Source of the DNA: CAYPTB01 sp964413535 | GTDB lineage: Bacteria; Planctomycetota; UBA1135; GCA-002686595 | Direction: 5' to 3' | NCBI GenBank assembly: GCA_964413535.1 | Contig: CAYPTB010000060.1 | Coordinates: forward strand, 57,247-121,246 | Length of the DNA: 64,000 nucleotides | Part shown: piece by piece, positions 41,120-51,562 of the stretch | Numbering within the stretch: position 1 is the first letter of the stretch | How the letters are laid out: each line of letters opens with the position of its first letter | Made by a program: the position numbers and the translations under genes | The notes under the pieces: generated by a model | The model's input: the letters and a program-made list of their open reading frames with translations, nothing else | Databases searched by the model: none | What the model was told of the DNA's origin: nothing

Positions 41120-42340
41120 ATGACGACCAAGAAGAAGGCGGGCGCCTCCAAGCCGAAGGCCAAGTCCCAGGCGGGGAAGAAAGCCAAGGCAGGCTCGCGC
41201 GGGTCGAGGACACCCGTGAAGGCGAGCGGGAAGAAGGCCGGCAAGCACCCGGTGTCCCGGCGCAAACCTCTCTCGGCGGGGTCGCGCGCAAAAGGCTCGT
41301 CGACCTCGAAACCCTCCAAGAAGGCCCCCGCGGAAACGATGACCAAGGCAAGGTCCAATGCACCCGTGAAGGGAGCGAAGAAGGCGCGAGGCGCGGCGAG
41401 CACGACGACCAGGAAATCTCCCGCGGAGGGAACTAGCTCGGGAGCGAAGGACTCCGAGGTCGAGGTCGACGAGCCGCCGCCGGCTCTTCCGGTGCGACGC
41501 CCCGACGCGGAAGCCGCGCGTCCGGACCTCGTCCCGACGGGACTCGACGCGCTCTCCACCGAAGATCTGTGGAACGGGTATCACGAGGAAACGCGCAGCT
41601 CGAAGGGCAAGTCGACTCCCGAGCTGGAGAAGCTCCGCAACGGTCTGATCGAGCGCCACTACCCGCTCGTGCGGTACATCGCGGAGCGTCTGCTCCAAAC
41701 CCTCCCCAAGTCGATCGAGCTCGACGACCTGATCAGCGCGGGCCTCTTCGGCCTGATGGACGCCATTCGCGGGTTCGATGCGAGCCGCGGGATCAAGTTC
41801 AAGACGTACTGTTCGACGCGCATCCGCGGCTCGATCCTCGACCAACTGCGCTCCCAGGACTGGGTTCCCCGGCTCGTTCGACTCAAGGCCGGAAAGATCG
41901 AGAAGGCCCTGCAGAAGCTCACGGGCACCTATGGCCGCGAGCCCACTCACGCGGAACTCGCCAAGACGCTCGAGATGGATCACGGCGAGCTCGTCCGCGA
42001 GATGCAGGATGCGCGCGCCAAGACGATGTTCTCGCTGTCGGAGAAGTGGGAGGACGGCGACGACGACGGCTCCGCGGAGAAGGTCGAGATCCTGGAGGAC
42101 AAGACCGCGGTCGATCCGGTCTCCGAGCTCAACCGCAGCGACTTGATGAACTACATCACGCGCTCCCTGACGCAGAAGGAGAAGTTCATCATCGAGCGCT
42201 ACTACCGCGACGGCCATACGATGCGGGAGATCGGGGAGCTCCTGTCACTGACCGAGAGTCGCGTGTGTCAGATCCACTCCAACGTCATGGGGCGCCTCAA
42301 GAACCTCCTCTCGATGAAAGAGGAGTCCCTGCTGACGTAG
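41120..42340 (+). CDS. FliA/WhiG-type sigma factor with a histone-H1-like lysine-rich N-terminal tail
   Basis: A 406-residue protein. Residues 1-110 are a disordered tail of Lys/Arg/Ala/Ser/Pro with 32 basic residues and almost no acidic ones (for example KKAKAGSRGSRTPVKASGKK), like histone H1 or AlgP tails. An acidic linker follows (SEVEVDE). Region 2 starts near 175 (LVRYIAERLLQTLPKSIELD, LFGLMDAIRGFD, KTYCSTRIRGSILDQLR, DWVPR), region 3 near 255-300, region 4 near 355-395 (IGELLSLTESRVCQIHSNVM). The CSTRIRG-DWVPR block is typical of FliA/WhiG. No flagellar gene is seen nearby. The ATG at 41120 is 65 nt after apt; birA starts 7 nt downstream. Confidence 0.85.
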   Translation: MTTKKKAGASKPKAKSQAGKKAKAGSRGSRTPVKASGKKAGKHPVSRRKPLSAGSRAKGSSTSKPSKKAPAETMTKARSNAPVKGAKKARGAASTTTRKSPAEGTSSGAKDSEVEVDEPPPALPVRRPDAEAARPDLVPTGLDALSTEDLWNGYHEETRSSKGKSTPELEKLRNGLIERHYPLVRYIAERLLQTLPKSIELDDLISAGLFGLMDAIRGFDASRGIKFKTYCSTRIRGSILDQLRSQDWVPRLVRLKAGKIEKALQKLTGTYGREPTHAELAKTLEMDHGELVREMQDARAKTMFSLSEKWEDGDDDGSAEKVEILEDKTAVDPVSELNRSDLMNYITRSLTQKEKFIIERYYRDGHTMREIGELLSLTESRVCQIHSNVMGRLKNLLSMKEESLLT

Positions 42341-42347
42341 GCACCGC

Positions 42348-43121
42348 GTGCGCTTCCGCCTGATCCGGCACGGTCTGGTCGAGTCGACCAACGAGCGTGC
42401 GTTGGAAGCCGTCGCAGCGGGGGAAGCCCGGCACGGAGACGTGCACGTGGCCGAGGGGCAGACGCGCGGACGGGGTCGGCTCGGTCGCGCCTGGGAGAGC
42501 GCGGCCGGCGAGGGACTCTACATGAGCCTCGTCCTGCTCCCACCGCCCCCGCCACTCTCGCCGGTGGCCCTGACGATGGCCTCGGCCTTGGCCGTGCTCC
42601 GTGCCGTGCGGGCACTCGGTCTCGCGCAGGCTGCGCTCGACTGGCCCAACGACGTCGTCGTGGGAGCTTCGAAGCTGTGCGGCGTGCTCGTGGAGTCGCG
42701 CGGGCTCGACCCCCTCAGGCCGCACTACGTGATCGGCGTCGGGCTCAACGTCCTTCAACGGAACTTCTCGCCCGAGCTCCAGGCCGAGCGCGCCGTGACG
42801 AGCTTGGCGCTCCAGGAGATCGCATGCACCGTGGAGCGTGCTCGGGATGCGTTGCTCGAGACCTTCGAGAGCGAGATCGAGCGCCTCTCGGGTGATCCGG
42901 AAGGTCTCGCCCGGGACTTCCTCGCGTCCACCGGATGGGAGGGTGTCGACGTCCGGATCGGCGTCGGCGAGCGCGTGTTCGAGGGACGGCTGGTCGAATT
43001 GTCACCCGCGAGAGGAATCTGCATCGCTCGACCCGACGGTAGTCGGCAACGCATGGCGGTCGAGCACGTGAGATCGTTGACGCTTCTCTCCACTCGCCCC
43101 GCTCGCCGCACGGATCTATAA
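42348..43121 (+). CDS. birA: Biotin-[acetyl-CoA-carboxylase] ligase
   Basis: A 257-residue monofunctional biotin protein ligase that attaches biotin to the carboxylase carrier protein. Key sequence: VESTNERALEA, the biotinyl-AMP loop TRGRGRLGRAW, LDWPNDVVVGASKLCGVLVE and VIGVGLNVLQ, then a small C-terminal SH3-like domain. There is no N-terminal HTH, so it is not expected to act as a repressor. Start is GTG at 42348, 7 nt after the sigma gene. Confidence 0.92.
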   Translation: MRFRLIRHGLVESTNERALEAVAAGEARHGDVHVAEGQTRGRGRLGRAWESAAGEGLYMSLVLLPPPPPLSPVALTMASALAVLRAVRALGLAQAALDWPNDVVVGASKLCGVLVESRGLDPLRPHYVIGVGLNVLQRNFSPELQAERAVTSLALQEIACTVERARDALLETFESEIERLSGDPEGLARDFLASTGWEGVDVRIGVGERVFEGRLVELSPARGICIARPDGSRQRMAVEHVRSLTLLSTRPARRTDL

Positions 43122-43173
43122 TTCGCGACACGCGTTCCCGCTCCGTTGCAGCGGGATTCGACGGAAGCCGGCG

Positions 43174-43926
43174 ATGACGATGACGGATGGAGAACGGGTG
43201 GACAACGCCTCGCGCGTTGACGGACGTCGGCCGGAGGAACTGCGTGCGATTCGCTTCGACCGGCACTACACCAACAGCACTCCCGGTTCCGTGCACGTAG
43301 CCTTCGGCAACACCCGCGTTCTCTGCACCGCGATGGTCTCCGACGGCGTTCCCGCCTTCCTCCAGGGCAAGGGACGCGGCTGGCTCACGGCGGAGTACTC
43401 GATGCTCCCCTCGGCGACCCAGCACCGGCAGAACCGGGATCGCGCTGGCCGCGTCGACGGTCGCTCGGTGGAGATCCAACGACTCATCGGCCGTGCACTC
43501 CGCGCAGTGGTCGACTTCGGTCTGCTCAACGAACGCACGATCTGGGTCGACTGCGACGTGCTCCAAGCAGACGGCGGCACGCGGACGGCGTCGGTCAGCG
43601 GCGCGTACGTCGCGCTCTTCGACCTCGTGCGCGACATGAGCGAGCGTCGGCTCCTGCGCTCCTGGCCGTTGAAGACTCAGCTCGGTTCCGTCTCCGTCGG
43701 AATTTTGCGCGGCCGAGCCATGGTCGACCTGTGCTACGAAGAGGATCGCGACGCGGACGTCGACATGAACCTGGTCATGAACGGCGAGGGGGAATTCATC
43801 GAGGTCCAGGGATCCGCCGAGGGCCTCGCGTTCTCGAGGAGCCTGCTCGACGAGATGCTCTCGCGCGGAGAAGCCGCGATCCGCCGGATCTTCGAGCTCC
43901 AGCGCGAAGCCCTGACCACCGCCTGA
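43174..43926 (+). CDS. rph: Ribonuclease PH
   Basis: A 250-residue phosphorolytic exoribonuclease trimming tRNA 3' ends. Conserved blocks: RVDGRRPEELRAI, GSVHVAFGNTRVLCTAMVSD, GWLTAEYSMLPSAT, GRSVEIQRLIGRALRAVVD, VDCDVLQADGGTRTASVSGA, and VDMNLVMNGEGEFIEVQGSA. All phosphate- and RNA-binding residues of the family appear intact. It is followed 10 nt later by rdgB, a conserved rph-rdgB order. Confidence 0.96.
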   Translation: MTMTDGERVDNASRVDGRRPEELRAIRFDRHYTNSTPGSVHVAFGNTRVLCTAMVSDGVPAFLQGKGRGWLTAEYSMLPSATQHRQNRDRAGRVDGRSVEIQRLIGRALRAVVDFGLLNERTIWVDCDVLQADGGTRTASVSGAYVALFDLVRDMSERRLLRSWPLKTQLGSVSVGILRGRAMVDLCYEEDRDADVDMNLVMNGEGEFIEVQGSAEGLAFSRSLLDEMLSRGEAAIRRIFELQREALTTA

Positions 43927-43936
43927 ACGGCGACGC

Positions 43937-44587
43937 GTGCGGATCCTCGTCGCCAGCACCAACGCGGGGAAGCGCGACGAGCTCGTCACGCTCCTCGGAC
44001 CGCTCGGCATCGAGGTCGTCTCGCCCGCGGACGTGGGAGGCTTGCCCGAAGTGGTCGAGGACCGCTCGACCTTCGCCGGCAACGCGGCGAAGAAAGCGCT
44101 CGCTGCGGCGCGAGCTGCGGGAATACCGGCGCTGGCCGACGACTCCGGCCTCGAAGTCGACGCCCTGGGCGGTGCTCCGGGCGTGCTGTCGGCGCGCTTC
44201 GCGGGCGAACCGCCCGACGACGAGCGCAACAACGATCGCCTCCTGCGCGAGCTCGCCGACGTTCCCGAGGAACGCCGCGGAGCCCGCTTCGTGTGCGCGC
44301 TGGCGCTTGCCGATCCGAGCGGTGCACTGCTCCTCGAGGTCGAGGCAACGGCTCACGGCCGAATCCTGTTCGAACGGAGGGGATCGCGGGGATTCGGCTA
44401 CGATCCCCTGTTCCTGTTCACGGAGGAAGGGCACGCGCAGGCGGGTAGAGCCTTCGCCGAACTGGAGCCTTCGGAGAAGGCACGGGTCTCCCACCGCGGC
44501 CGAGCCGTGGCGTCGTTGGTGCGGTCGTTTCCAGAGCTCCTGGAGCGTGCAAGCCGTCGAGCCGGACGCTTGCAGCGCCCGACGTGA
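43937..44587 (+). CDS. rdgB: dITP/XTP pyrophosphatase (RdgB/HAM1)
   Basis: A 216-residue house-cleaning enzyme hydrolysing non-canonical purine NTPs. It begins MRILVASTNAGKRDEL (family [T/S]xNxxK motif) from a GTG start, and has TFAGNAAKKALAAARAAG, ALADDSGLEVDALGG, GVLSARFAG, and GRGFGYDPLF-like GSRGFGYDPLFLF. The C-terminal about 20 residues are Arg-rich and unconserved. It follows rph by 10 nt. Confidence 0.95.
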   Translation: MRILVASTNAGKRDELVTLLGPLGIEVVSPADVGGLPEVVEDRSTFAGNAAKKALAAARAAGIPALADDSGLEVDALGGAPGVLSARFAGEPPDDERNNDRLLRELADVPEERRGARFVCALALADPSGALLLEVEATAHGRILFERRGSRGFGYDPLFLFTEEGHAQAGRAFAELEPSEKARVSHRGRAVASLVRSFPELLERASRRAGRLQRPT

Positions 44588-44693
44588 CCGCTCGGCGACG
44601 CTCGCGGCGCCTTCCATCCGGCTGCTTCGTCCGAGCGCTGCTTGCCAGGAGGCAACGCGGAGCCGATCTTCTTGCGTCGAAAAAGGACTCACC

Positions 44694-46499
<1,806 letters not shown>

Positions 46500-46501
46500 G
46501 G

Positions 46502-47905
46502 ATGTCCGAGGCCAAGCGGGAACGGGGGCATCCCTGGATGGAGAACATCGAAGCCGTGACGATGGCCGTCGTCATGGCGCTCCTTCTCAAGCACTTCATC
46601 GTCGAGGCCTACAAGATCCCCTCGGGCTCGATGCAGCCGACCCTGATCGGCATCAAGGAACCTGGCGTGCGCCTCGAGGATCGCATCCTGGTCGACAAGC
46701 TCTCCTTCTCCTTCAGGGATCCAAAGCGCTGGGAGGTCGCCGTCTTCCGCTATCCGCTCGATCGCTCGAAGAACTTCGTCAAGCGGCTGGTCGGGATGCC
46801 CGGCGAGCACTTCAAGATCGAGCATGGCGACCTCTGGAGACGGACCCTCGCGGACGAGCCGTGGGAGATCCTGCGCCGGCCGCGCTCGGTGCAGAGCGCG
46901 ACGTGGAAGCTCGTGGATCCTCGGCGAGCCGAGGAGACGCTCTGGAGCTCGACCTCCGCGGGTTGGAGCACGCGCGGGAGCGACGTCGAAGCACGCGGAA
47001 CCGGCAGAGCCGCGTACCCCTCCGACGGCTCGATCATGGATGCCTACGACGACGGCTATCCCATGGCCGTTCTACGCCTCGGCGGCGTTCCGGAAAGACG
47101 CCAGGACTCCGAGACGAACCCGGTCGGCGATCTCCGGCTCGCAGGGTCCGTGCGAGCGCTCGATGGATGCAAGGCCCTCGAGATCGAGCTCCGCGAAGGC
47201 CGGCACACGTACGCCTTCCGGATCCCCGGCCCGGACGCGCGCGAAGACGAGGTCCCGACCATTCGCCGGCGCGAAACCCTGGGCGGTACGACGGCGCGCG
47301 ACGCTACCGAAGCCGCGTCCGCCCGCTACCGGCTTCCAGCGGGGAAGAGCGTGCGCTTCGCGGCGCAGAACCTCGACGACCTGCTCGAGCTCGAGATCGA
47401 CGGACGAGTGGTTTGCGCGGTCGCCGTGGAGGCGTGCTCGAATCAGACGTCGGGCGTCGCGCTCGCCGTCGAGGGGACGGGCGCGGATCTCTCCGACCTC
47501 GCCCTCTACCGCGACATCTACTACACCTCCACCAAGGTGAACGAGACGTACGTCCCCGCCGGACACTACTTCGCCCTGGGCGACAACACGCAGAACTCGA
47601 GCGACAGCCGCGAGTGGACCTTCGTCAAGTATCGGATCGACGGCGGCGCGGAGCCTCTCGAGGTGCGCGGGAACCTCGAGTCCGGCGTGAATCCCTACGT
47701 CGATGCAGGCAACCTCGACGGCCCGGTCCTCTGGCTGCAGGACGAGTGGGGCGAGCTCCATCGGTTCCTCCAGGATCGGACGACGCAATTGCGCCCGGAG
47801 TCGGCTCCGTTCGTTCCGCGCGAGATGATCCTCGGGCGCGCCGTCGCGACGTTCTGGCCGATCCGTCCCTCGAGCGGCATCTATCGCTTGGGGTGGGTTC
47901 GCTAG
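46502..47905 (+). CDS. lepB: Signal peptidase I with a large inserted beta-rich domain (copy 1)
   Basis: A 467-residue inner-membrane protease. One N-terminal helix (about 17-36) leads to the catalytic serine block KIPSGSMQPTL (Ser43) and the catalytic lysine in NFVKRLVGMPGE (Lys94). The family GDNxxxSxDSR box (GDNTQNSSDSREW) is near residue 360. About 230 residues are inserted between Lys94 and that box, containing ETNPVGDLRLAGSVRALDG, ARYRLPAGKSVRFAAQNLDD and LELEIDGRVVCAVAV. These strands resemble a LamG/DUF1080-like jelly roll. Typical enzymes are 180-330 residues. It follows lepA by 2 nt and is followed 71 nt later by a paralogue. Confidence 0.88.
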   Translation: MSEAKRERGHPWMENIEAVTMAVVMALLLKHFIVEAYKIPSGSMQPTLIGIKEPGVRLEDRILVDKLSFSFRDPKRWEVAVFRYPLDRSKNFVKRLVGMPGEHFKIEHGDLWRRTLADEPWEILRRPRSVQSATWKLVDPRRAEETLWSSTSAGWSTRGSDVEARGTGRAAYPSDGSIMDAYDDGYPMAVLRLGGVPERRQDSETNPVGDLRLAGSVRALDGCKALEIELREGRHTYAFRIPGPDAREDEVPTIRRRETLGGTTARDATEAASARYRLPAGKSVRFAAQNLDDLLELEIDGRVVCAVAVEACSNQTSGVALAVEGTGADLSDLALYRDIYYTSTKVNETYVPAGHYFALGDNTQNSSDSREWTFVKYRIDGGAEPLEVRGNLESGVNPYVDAGNLDGPVLWLQDEWGELHRFLQDRTTQLRPESAPFVPREMILGRAVATFWPIRPSSGIYRLGWVR

Positions 47906-47976
47906 CAGGATCACGGACGACCGAAACCTGACGGTGGTGATGCGGGTGGGAGCGAACGTCGGCATACTCCCGCGCG

Positions 47977-49404
47977 ATGGCGCCCAAGAAGGCCCGTAGG
48001 CACCCGTGGAGGGAGAACTTGGAGACGCTCACGGGAGCGATCGTCCTGGCCCTGATCTTCAAGGCCTTCCTGGTCGAGATCAGCAGGATCCCCAGCCCTT
48101 CCATGCAGCCGACGCTCATGGGCGATCCTCACAACGGCCTCTCCGATCGGGTCCTGGTCGACAAGCTGTCGTTTCGCTACCGAGACCCGGAGCGCTGGGA
48201 GATCGTCGTCTTCAAGCACCCGCTGCAGCGTTCGCGGAACATGGTCAAGCGCGTGGTCGGGATGCCCGGCGAGGACCTGAAGATCGAGAACGGCGACGTC
48301 TGGGTCCGCCGCAACGAGAGCTCCGCGTGGGAGCTCGCGCGCAGGCCGCGTTCGGTTCAGGGCGAGATGTGGAGGAACGTCGACTTCGAGGAGCCGCGTG
48401 TCTCGAACTGGCGCGGTCGAGACGGAGGCGCGGATTGGAACCTCGTGAGCCGCGACATCGCGGCGCGCGGTAGCGGCCGAGCTCGTTTCCGGCCCGATTG
48501 GACTGCCATCAACGATCGCTGCGAGGACGGCCACCCCGACGCGTTCCGCACCGTCCCGCCCCGCTGTCCCGGTAGTCCTCCGGAACTTCCGAACCACGGG
48601 GTCAACCCCGTCGGGGACCTACGCGTCGAGGGCGAAGTCGAGATGCTCGCCGGCTGCGAGCTCGTGGCGGCGCACATCGCGGAAGGAAGCCGCCTGTATC
48701 GCTTCCTGATCCCCGGCCCGGCCGCGCAACCCGACGCCGCTCCCGAGATCCAGGTGTGGAACGAAGCGACCTTCCTCGCGGGCGGCGGCGAGCCGATCGC
48801 GAGCTCGCGCGGCGCCGGCTCGCGTCTGCGCGCCGGTGACCGTGTTTCCATCGCCGCGCAGAACCTCGACGATCGGTTGATCCTCGACATCGACGGTGAG
48901 CAGATCGCGGAGCTCGACGTCGATCCGGTCGAAGTGCTGCGTTCCTACGTCGAGGTCGCGCAGGTCGGAGCCGGCGCGGATTTCACGGACCTGCGCGTCC
49001 TGCGCGACATCTACTACGTTCCCGGTCCGACCCTGGGAAAGCCGACCACCATTCCGGCGGGACACTTCTACATGCTCGGTGACAACACCTGGCACTCGGC
49101 CGACAGCCGTGAGTGGGTCTTCAGGGAGTACTCCCTGCCCAACCACGGGGGTTCACCCTTCGTCGTTCGGGGGAACTTCCGCCAAGGAGGGGAGAACCCC
49201 TCCCCGCTCGACAGATCCGGGAGCGGCGTCGTCTTCTTCCGCGACGAATGGGGGGAGCGGCACTCCTTCGCGGCGGACCTGGAGCCCGATCGAGAGGGAC
49301 GAAGCGGGGTGGTTCAGAGAGACCTGATCCGGGGGCGCGCTCTGGCCGTCTTCTGGCCCATCAGCCTGCGCTTCGGGATCTGGCGCCTGTCCTGGCTGCA
49401 CTGA
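47977..49404 (+). CDS. lepB: Signal peptidase I with a large inserted beta-rich domain (copy 2)
   Basis: A 475-residue paralogue of the preceding gene. N-terminal helix (about 18-36), serine block RIPSPSMQPTLMG (Ser42), lysine in NMVKRVVGMPGE (Lys91), and GDNTWHSADSREWVF near residue 370. The insert shares order with copy 1 but is diverged: HGVNPVGDLRVEGEVEMLAG, GDRVSIAAQNLDDRLILDID and GADFTDLRVLRDIYY. Another about 60 residues lie between the GDN box and the final GRALAVFWP strand. Tandem duplication with conserved catalytic residues suggests two active enzymes, possibly with different substrates (inference). Confidence 0.88.
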   Translation: MAPKKARRHPWRENLETLTGAIVLALIFKAFLVEISRIPSPSMQPTLMGDPHNGLSDRVLVDKLSFRYRDPERWEIVVFKHPLQRSRNMVKRVVGMPGEDLKIENGDVWVRRNESSAWELARRPRSVQGEMWRNVDFEEPRVSNWRGRDGGADWNLVSRDIAARGSGRARFRPDWTAINDRCEDGHPDAFRTVPPRCPGSPPELPNHGVNPVGDLRVEGEVEMLAGCELVAAHIAEGSRLYRFLIPGPAAQPDAAPEIQVWNEATFLAGGGEPIASSRGAGSRLRAGDRVSIAAQNLDDRLILDIDGEQIAELDVDPVEVLRSYVEVAQVGAGADFTDLRVLRDIYYVPGPTLGKPTTIPAGHFYMLGDNTWHSADSREWVFREYSLPNHGGSPFVVRGNFRQGGENPSPLDRSGSGVVFFRDEWGERHSFAADLEPDREGRSGVVQRDLIRGRALAVFWPISLRFGIWRLSWLH

Positions 49405-49836
49405 CCCGCGCCGACGGGTCGCGAGCGTGCTTCTCCACAATTCCCTCCTCGGCAGCCCCACGGTCATGAAGCTCGTCCCAAGAACGGGCAAAGGTCTCCT
49501 GACCACCCCAGAGACGGTCGGTCGAGCCTCGACGAAGCCCTAAGTATCGATCGACAAGAAAGTTGCGCCTCTGTCGAAGGCGACGAACATTGTAGAAAAG
49601 GGCCGTGGATTCAACGGGTTACGGAAGCAGGCGACCGACCGGGGCGGACGGCGGGCTCCGAAGGAGCTTGTCCACCGACTTTCCACAATGCCTCGGGCGG
49701 CATATCGACGCGGCCCTTTCCGAGCGCGTTGGGTCCTCGATCGCTCGACCTCCACACCGTGGGCGCGCGCATCCGGGACTTCGACATGGTCGGCACCGTC
49801 GAGGTCCCAGAGCCTCCTCTCTACACTGCGCACCGA
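49405..49836. other. 432-nt intergenic region with three DnaA-box-like sequences
   Basis: A gene-free gap before lptB. It includes a GACCCG-CGCCGA-CGGGTC hairpin just after the signal peptidase stop (49403-49420), a weak terminator candidate, and a lower-GC stretch at 49540-49610. Three same-orientation matches to the high-GC DnaA box TTGTCCACA occur: TTCTCCACA (49431-49439), TTGTCCACC (49669-49677) and CTTTCCACA (49679-49687), with one, one and two mismatches. No dnaA or dnaN is near. Promoters for lptB should lie here. Confidence 0.4.
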
Positions 49837-50661
49837 ATGCGGACGAACAGCGCGCGGAAGGAGGCGTCCCTGCTCGAGGTCGTCGGTTTGGTGAAGGCCT
49901 TCCGGGGACGCCGGGTCGTCGACGGCGTGACCTTCCACATGGAGGCCGGCGAGATCGTCGGTCTGCTCGGTCCGAACGGCGCCGGGAAGACGACCAGCTT
50001 CCGGATGACGGTCGGTCTCGAGACACCGGACGCGGGCCATATCTACCTGGGCGGCGAGGAGTGTTCTCGGCTGCCGATGTTCGTCCGAGCGCGCATGGGG
50101 ATGGGCTACCTACCGCAGGAACCGAGCGTCTTCCGGCGCATGACGGTGCGGGACAACCTGCTGGCCGTCCTCGAAGCCAAGCCCTTCTCGCGCCGCGAGC
50201 GCCGCCGACGCGCCGACGAGCTCATGGACGAGCTCGGGATCGCTCGCTTGGCGGACAACGTGGCCGACACGCTGTCCGGCGGTGAACGGCGGCGTCTCGA
50301 GATCAGCCGCGCCCTGGCGACCGAGCCTTCCGCCCTCCTGCTCGACGAGCCGTTCGCGGGCGTCGCGCCCATCGCCGTCCAGGAGATCCAGGCGATCATC
50401 GAAGATCTGCGCGAGAAGAACATCGGGATCCTCATCACCGACCACAACGTGCGAGAGACGCTGCAGAGCACGGACCGCGCCTACATCATCCACCAAGGCA
50501 GCATCCTGCGCGAAGGCACGGCCGGCGAGCTCGTGGCGGATCCGCGCGTCCGCGAGGTCTATCTCGGCCACAGCTTCGAAGGCCCGGCGCGGGGCGTTAC
50601 CGCCCTGGAAGAGAAGGAACTCGTGGAGGAAGAGTTCTCCGCTCGAGCGGATACCGAGTGA
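49837..50661 (+). CDS. lptB: LPS export ABC transporter ATP-binding protein LptB
   Basis: A 274-residue ATPase of the LptB type driving LPS transport from inner to outer membrane. Walker A LGPNGAGKTTSFRMTVGL, PQEPSVFRRMTVRDNLLAVLE, signature LSGGERRRLEISRAL, Walker B LLLDEPFAGVAPIAVQEIQ, switch His in LITDHNVRETL and the LptB-specific AYIIHQGSILREGTAGEL. The QEPSVFR and DNLLAVLE blocks distinguish it from branched-chain amino-acid ATPases. The start at 49837 excludes a poor upstream extension. The C-terminal about 30 residues are acidic. No lptA/lptC gene is adjacent. Confidence 0.92.
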   Translation: MRTNSARKEASLLEVVGLVKAFRGRRVVDGVTFHMEAGEIVGLLGPNGAGKTTSFRMTVGLETPDAGHIYLGGEECSRLPMFVRARMGMGYLPQEPSVFRRMTVRDNLLAVLEAKPFSRRERRRRADELMDELGIARLADNVADTLSGGERRRLEISRALATEPSALLLDEPFAGVAPIAVQEIQAIIEDLREKNIGILITDHNVRETLQSTDRAYIIHQGSILREGTAGELVADPRVREVYLGHSFEGPARGVTALEEKELVEEEFSARADTE

Positions 50662-50812
50662 GAGCCGCCGGCTCCTCCGAAGCCGCGAGCGCGCCAACCG
50701 TGCCGCCTTGCCGCCCCGAGGGACCTCCGCTACCATCCTCCGCCCTCGTCCGCGCCGAGAGCGCGGCGGTCCTTCGGGATGATTCGACGGGCGCTTCCGT
50801 CCGCTCCGCCGC

Positions 50813-51553
50813 ATGAACATCGTCGCTTGCATCAAGCGCGTCCCCCTCACGGAGACGCAGCCCAAGGTCACCGCCGACGGGAAGACCCTCGACACGGCCG
50901 GGGTCGAGTACATGACGTCGTTCTACGACGAGATCGCCGTCGAGGAAGCGGTGCGCACCAAGGAGAAGGTGGGCGGTGAGGTGACGATCCTGACGATCGG
51001 CTCGGCGAGCTCCTCGAAGGAGGTGCGCGAGTGCATCGCCAAGGGCGGCGACCGGGGGATCATCCTCGTGGACGAGCAGTGGTCCGCGCGCGATTGCCGC
51101 GCGACCGCCCGGGCCCTGGCCGCCAAGATCCGCGAGCTCGGGGCCGATCTCGTGTTCACCGGACGCGTCGCGACCGACCGCGACAACGCGGCCGTCGGTC
51201 CCATGCTGGCCACGTACCTGGGTTGGGCCTGCGTCACGGACGTGATCGAGCTCGAGATCGCCGACGGAAAGGGGACGGCGAAGCGCGAAGCCGACGGCGG
51301 CATCGAGGTCTATGCCTTCTCCCTGCCGGCCGTCATTACTTGTCAGAAGGACCTCAACGAGCCGCGCTACGCGGGTCTCAAGGGGATCATGGCGGCGAAG
51401 AAGAAGCCGCTCGAGGAAGCCCCCGCCGCGACCGAGCCGAGCCACGCCGAGATCCTCGAGCTGGAGCTGCCTCCGCCCCGGAAGGAAGGCCGCATCGTCG
51501 GCGACGTGGAGGCGCTCGTTCAGGCCCTGCGGAGCGAGGCCAAGGTCCTGTAG
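50813..51553 (+). CDS. etfB: Electron transfer flavoprotein beta subunit
   Basis: A 246-residue protein. It opens NIVACIKRVPLTETQPKVTADG, then has MTSFYDEIAVEEAVRTKEK, the AMP/nucleotide loop around VFTGRVATDRDNAAVGPML, LPAVITCQKDLNEPRYAGLKGIMAAKKK (given here as LPAVITCQKDLNEPRY plus its continuation), and the C-terminal recognition region. With EtfA it forms a soluble FAD/AMP heterodimer passing electrons from acyl-CoA and related dehydrogenases to the quinone pool. etfA follows 9 nt later. Confidence 0.94.
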   Translation: MNIVACIKRVPLTETQPKVTADGKTLDTAGVEYMTSFYDEIAVEEAVRTKEKVGGEVTILTIGSASSSKEVRECIAKGGDRGIILVDEQWSARDCRATARALAAKIRELGADLVFTGRVATDRDNAAVGPMLATYLGWACVTDVIELEIADGKGTAKREADGGIEVYAFSLPAVITCQKDLNEPRYAGLKGIMAAKKKPLEEAPAATEPSHAEILELELPPPRKEGRIVGDVEALVQALRSEAKVL

Positions 51554-51562
51554 GAGACTCCG

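Noticed and set aside
38550..41363. 937-codon minus-strand frame
   Set aside because: Antisense shadow of argS, apt and the sigma gene, whose motifs are complete on the plus strand.
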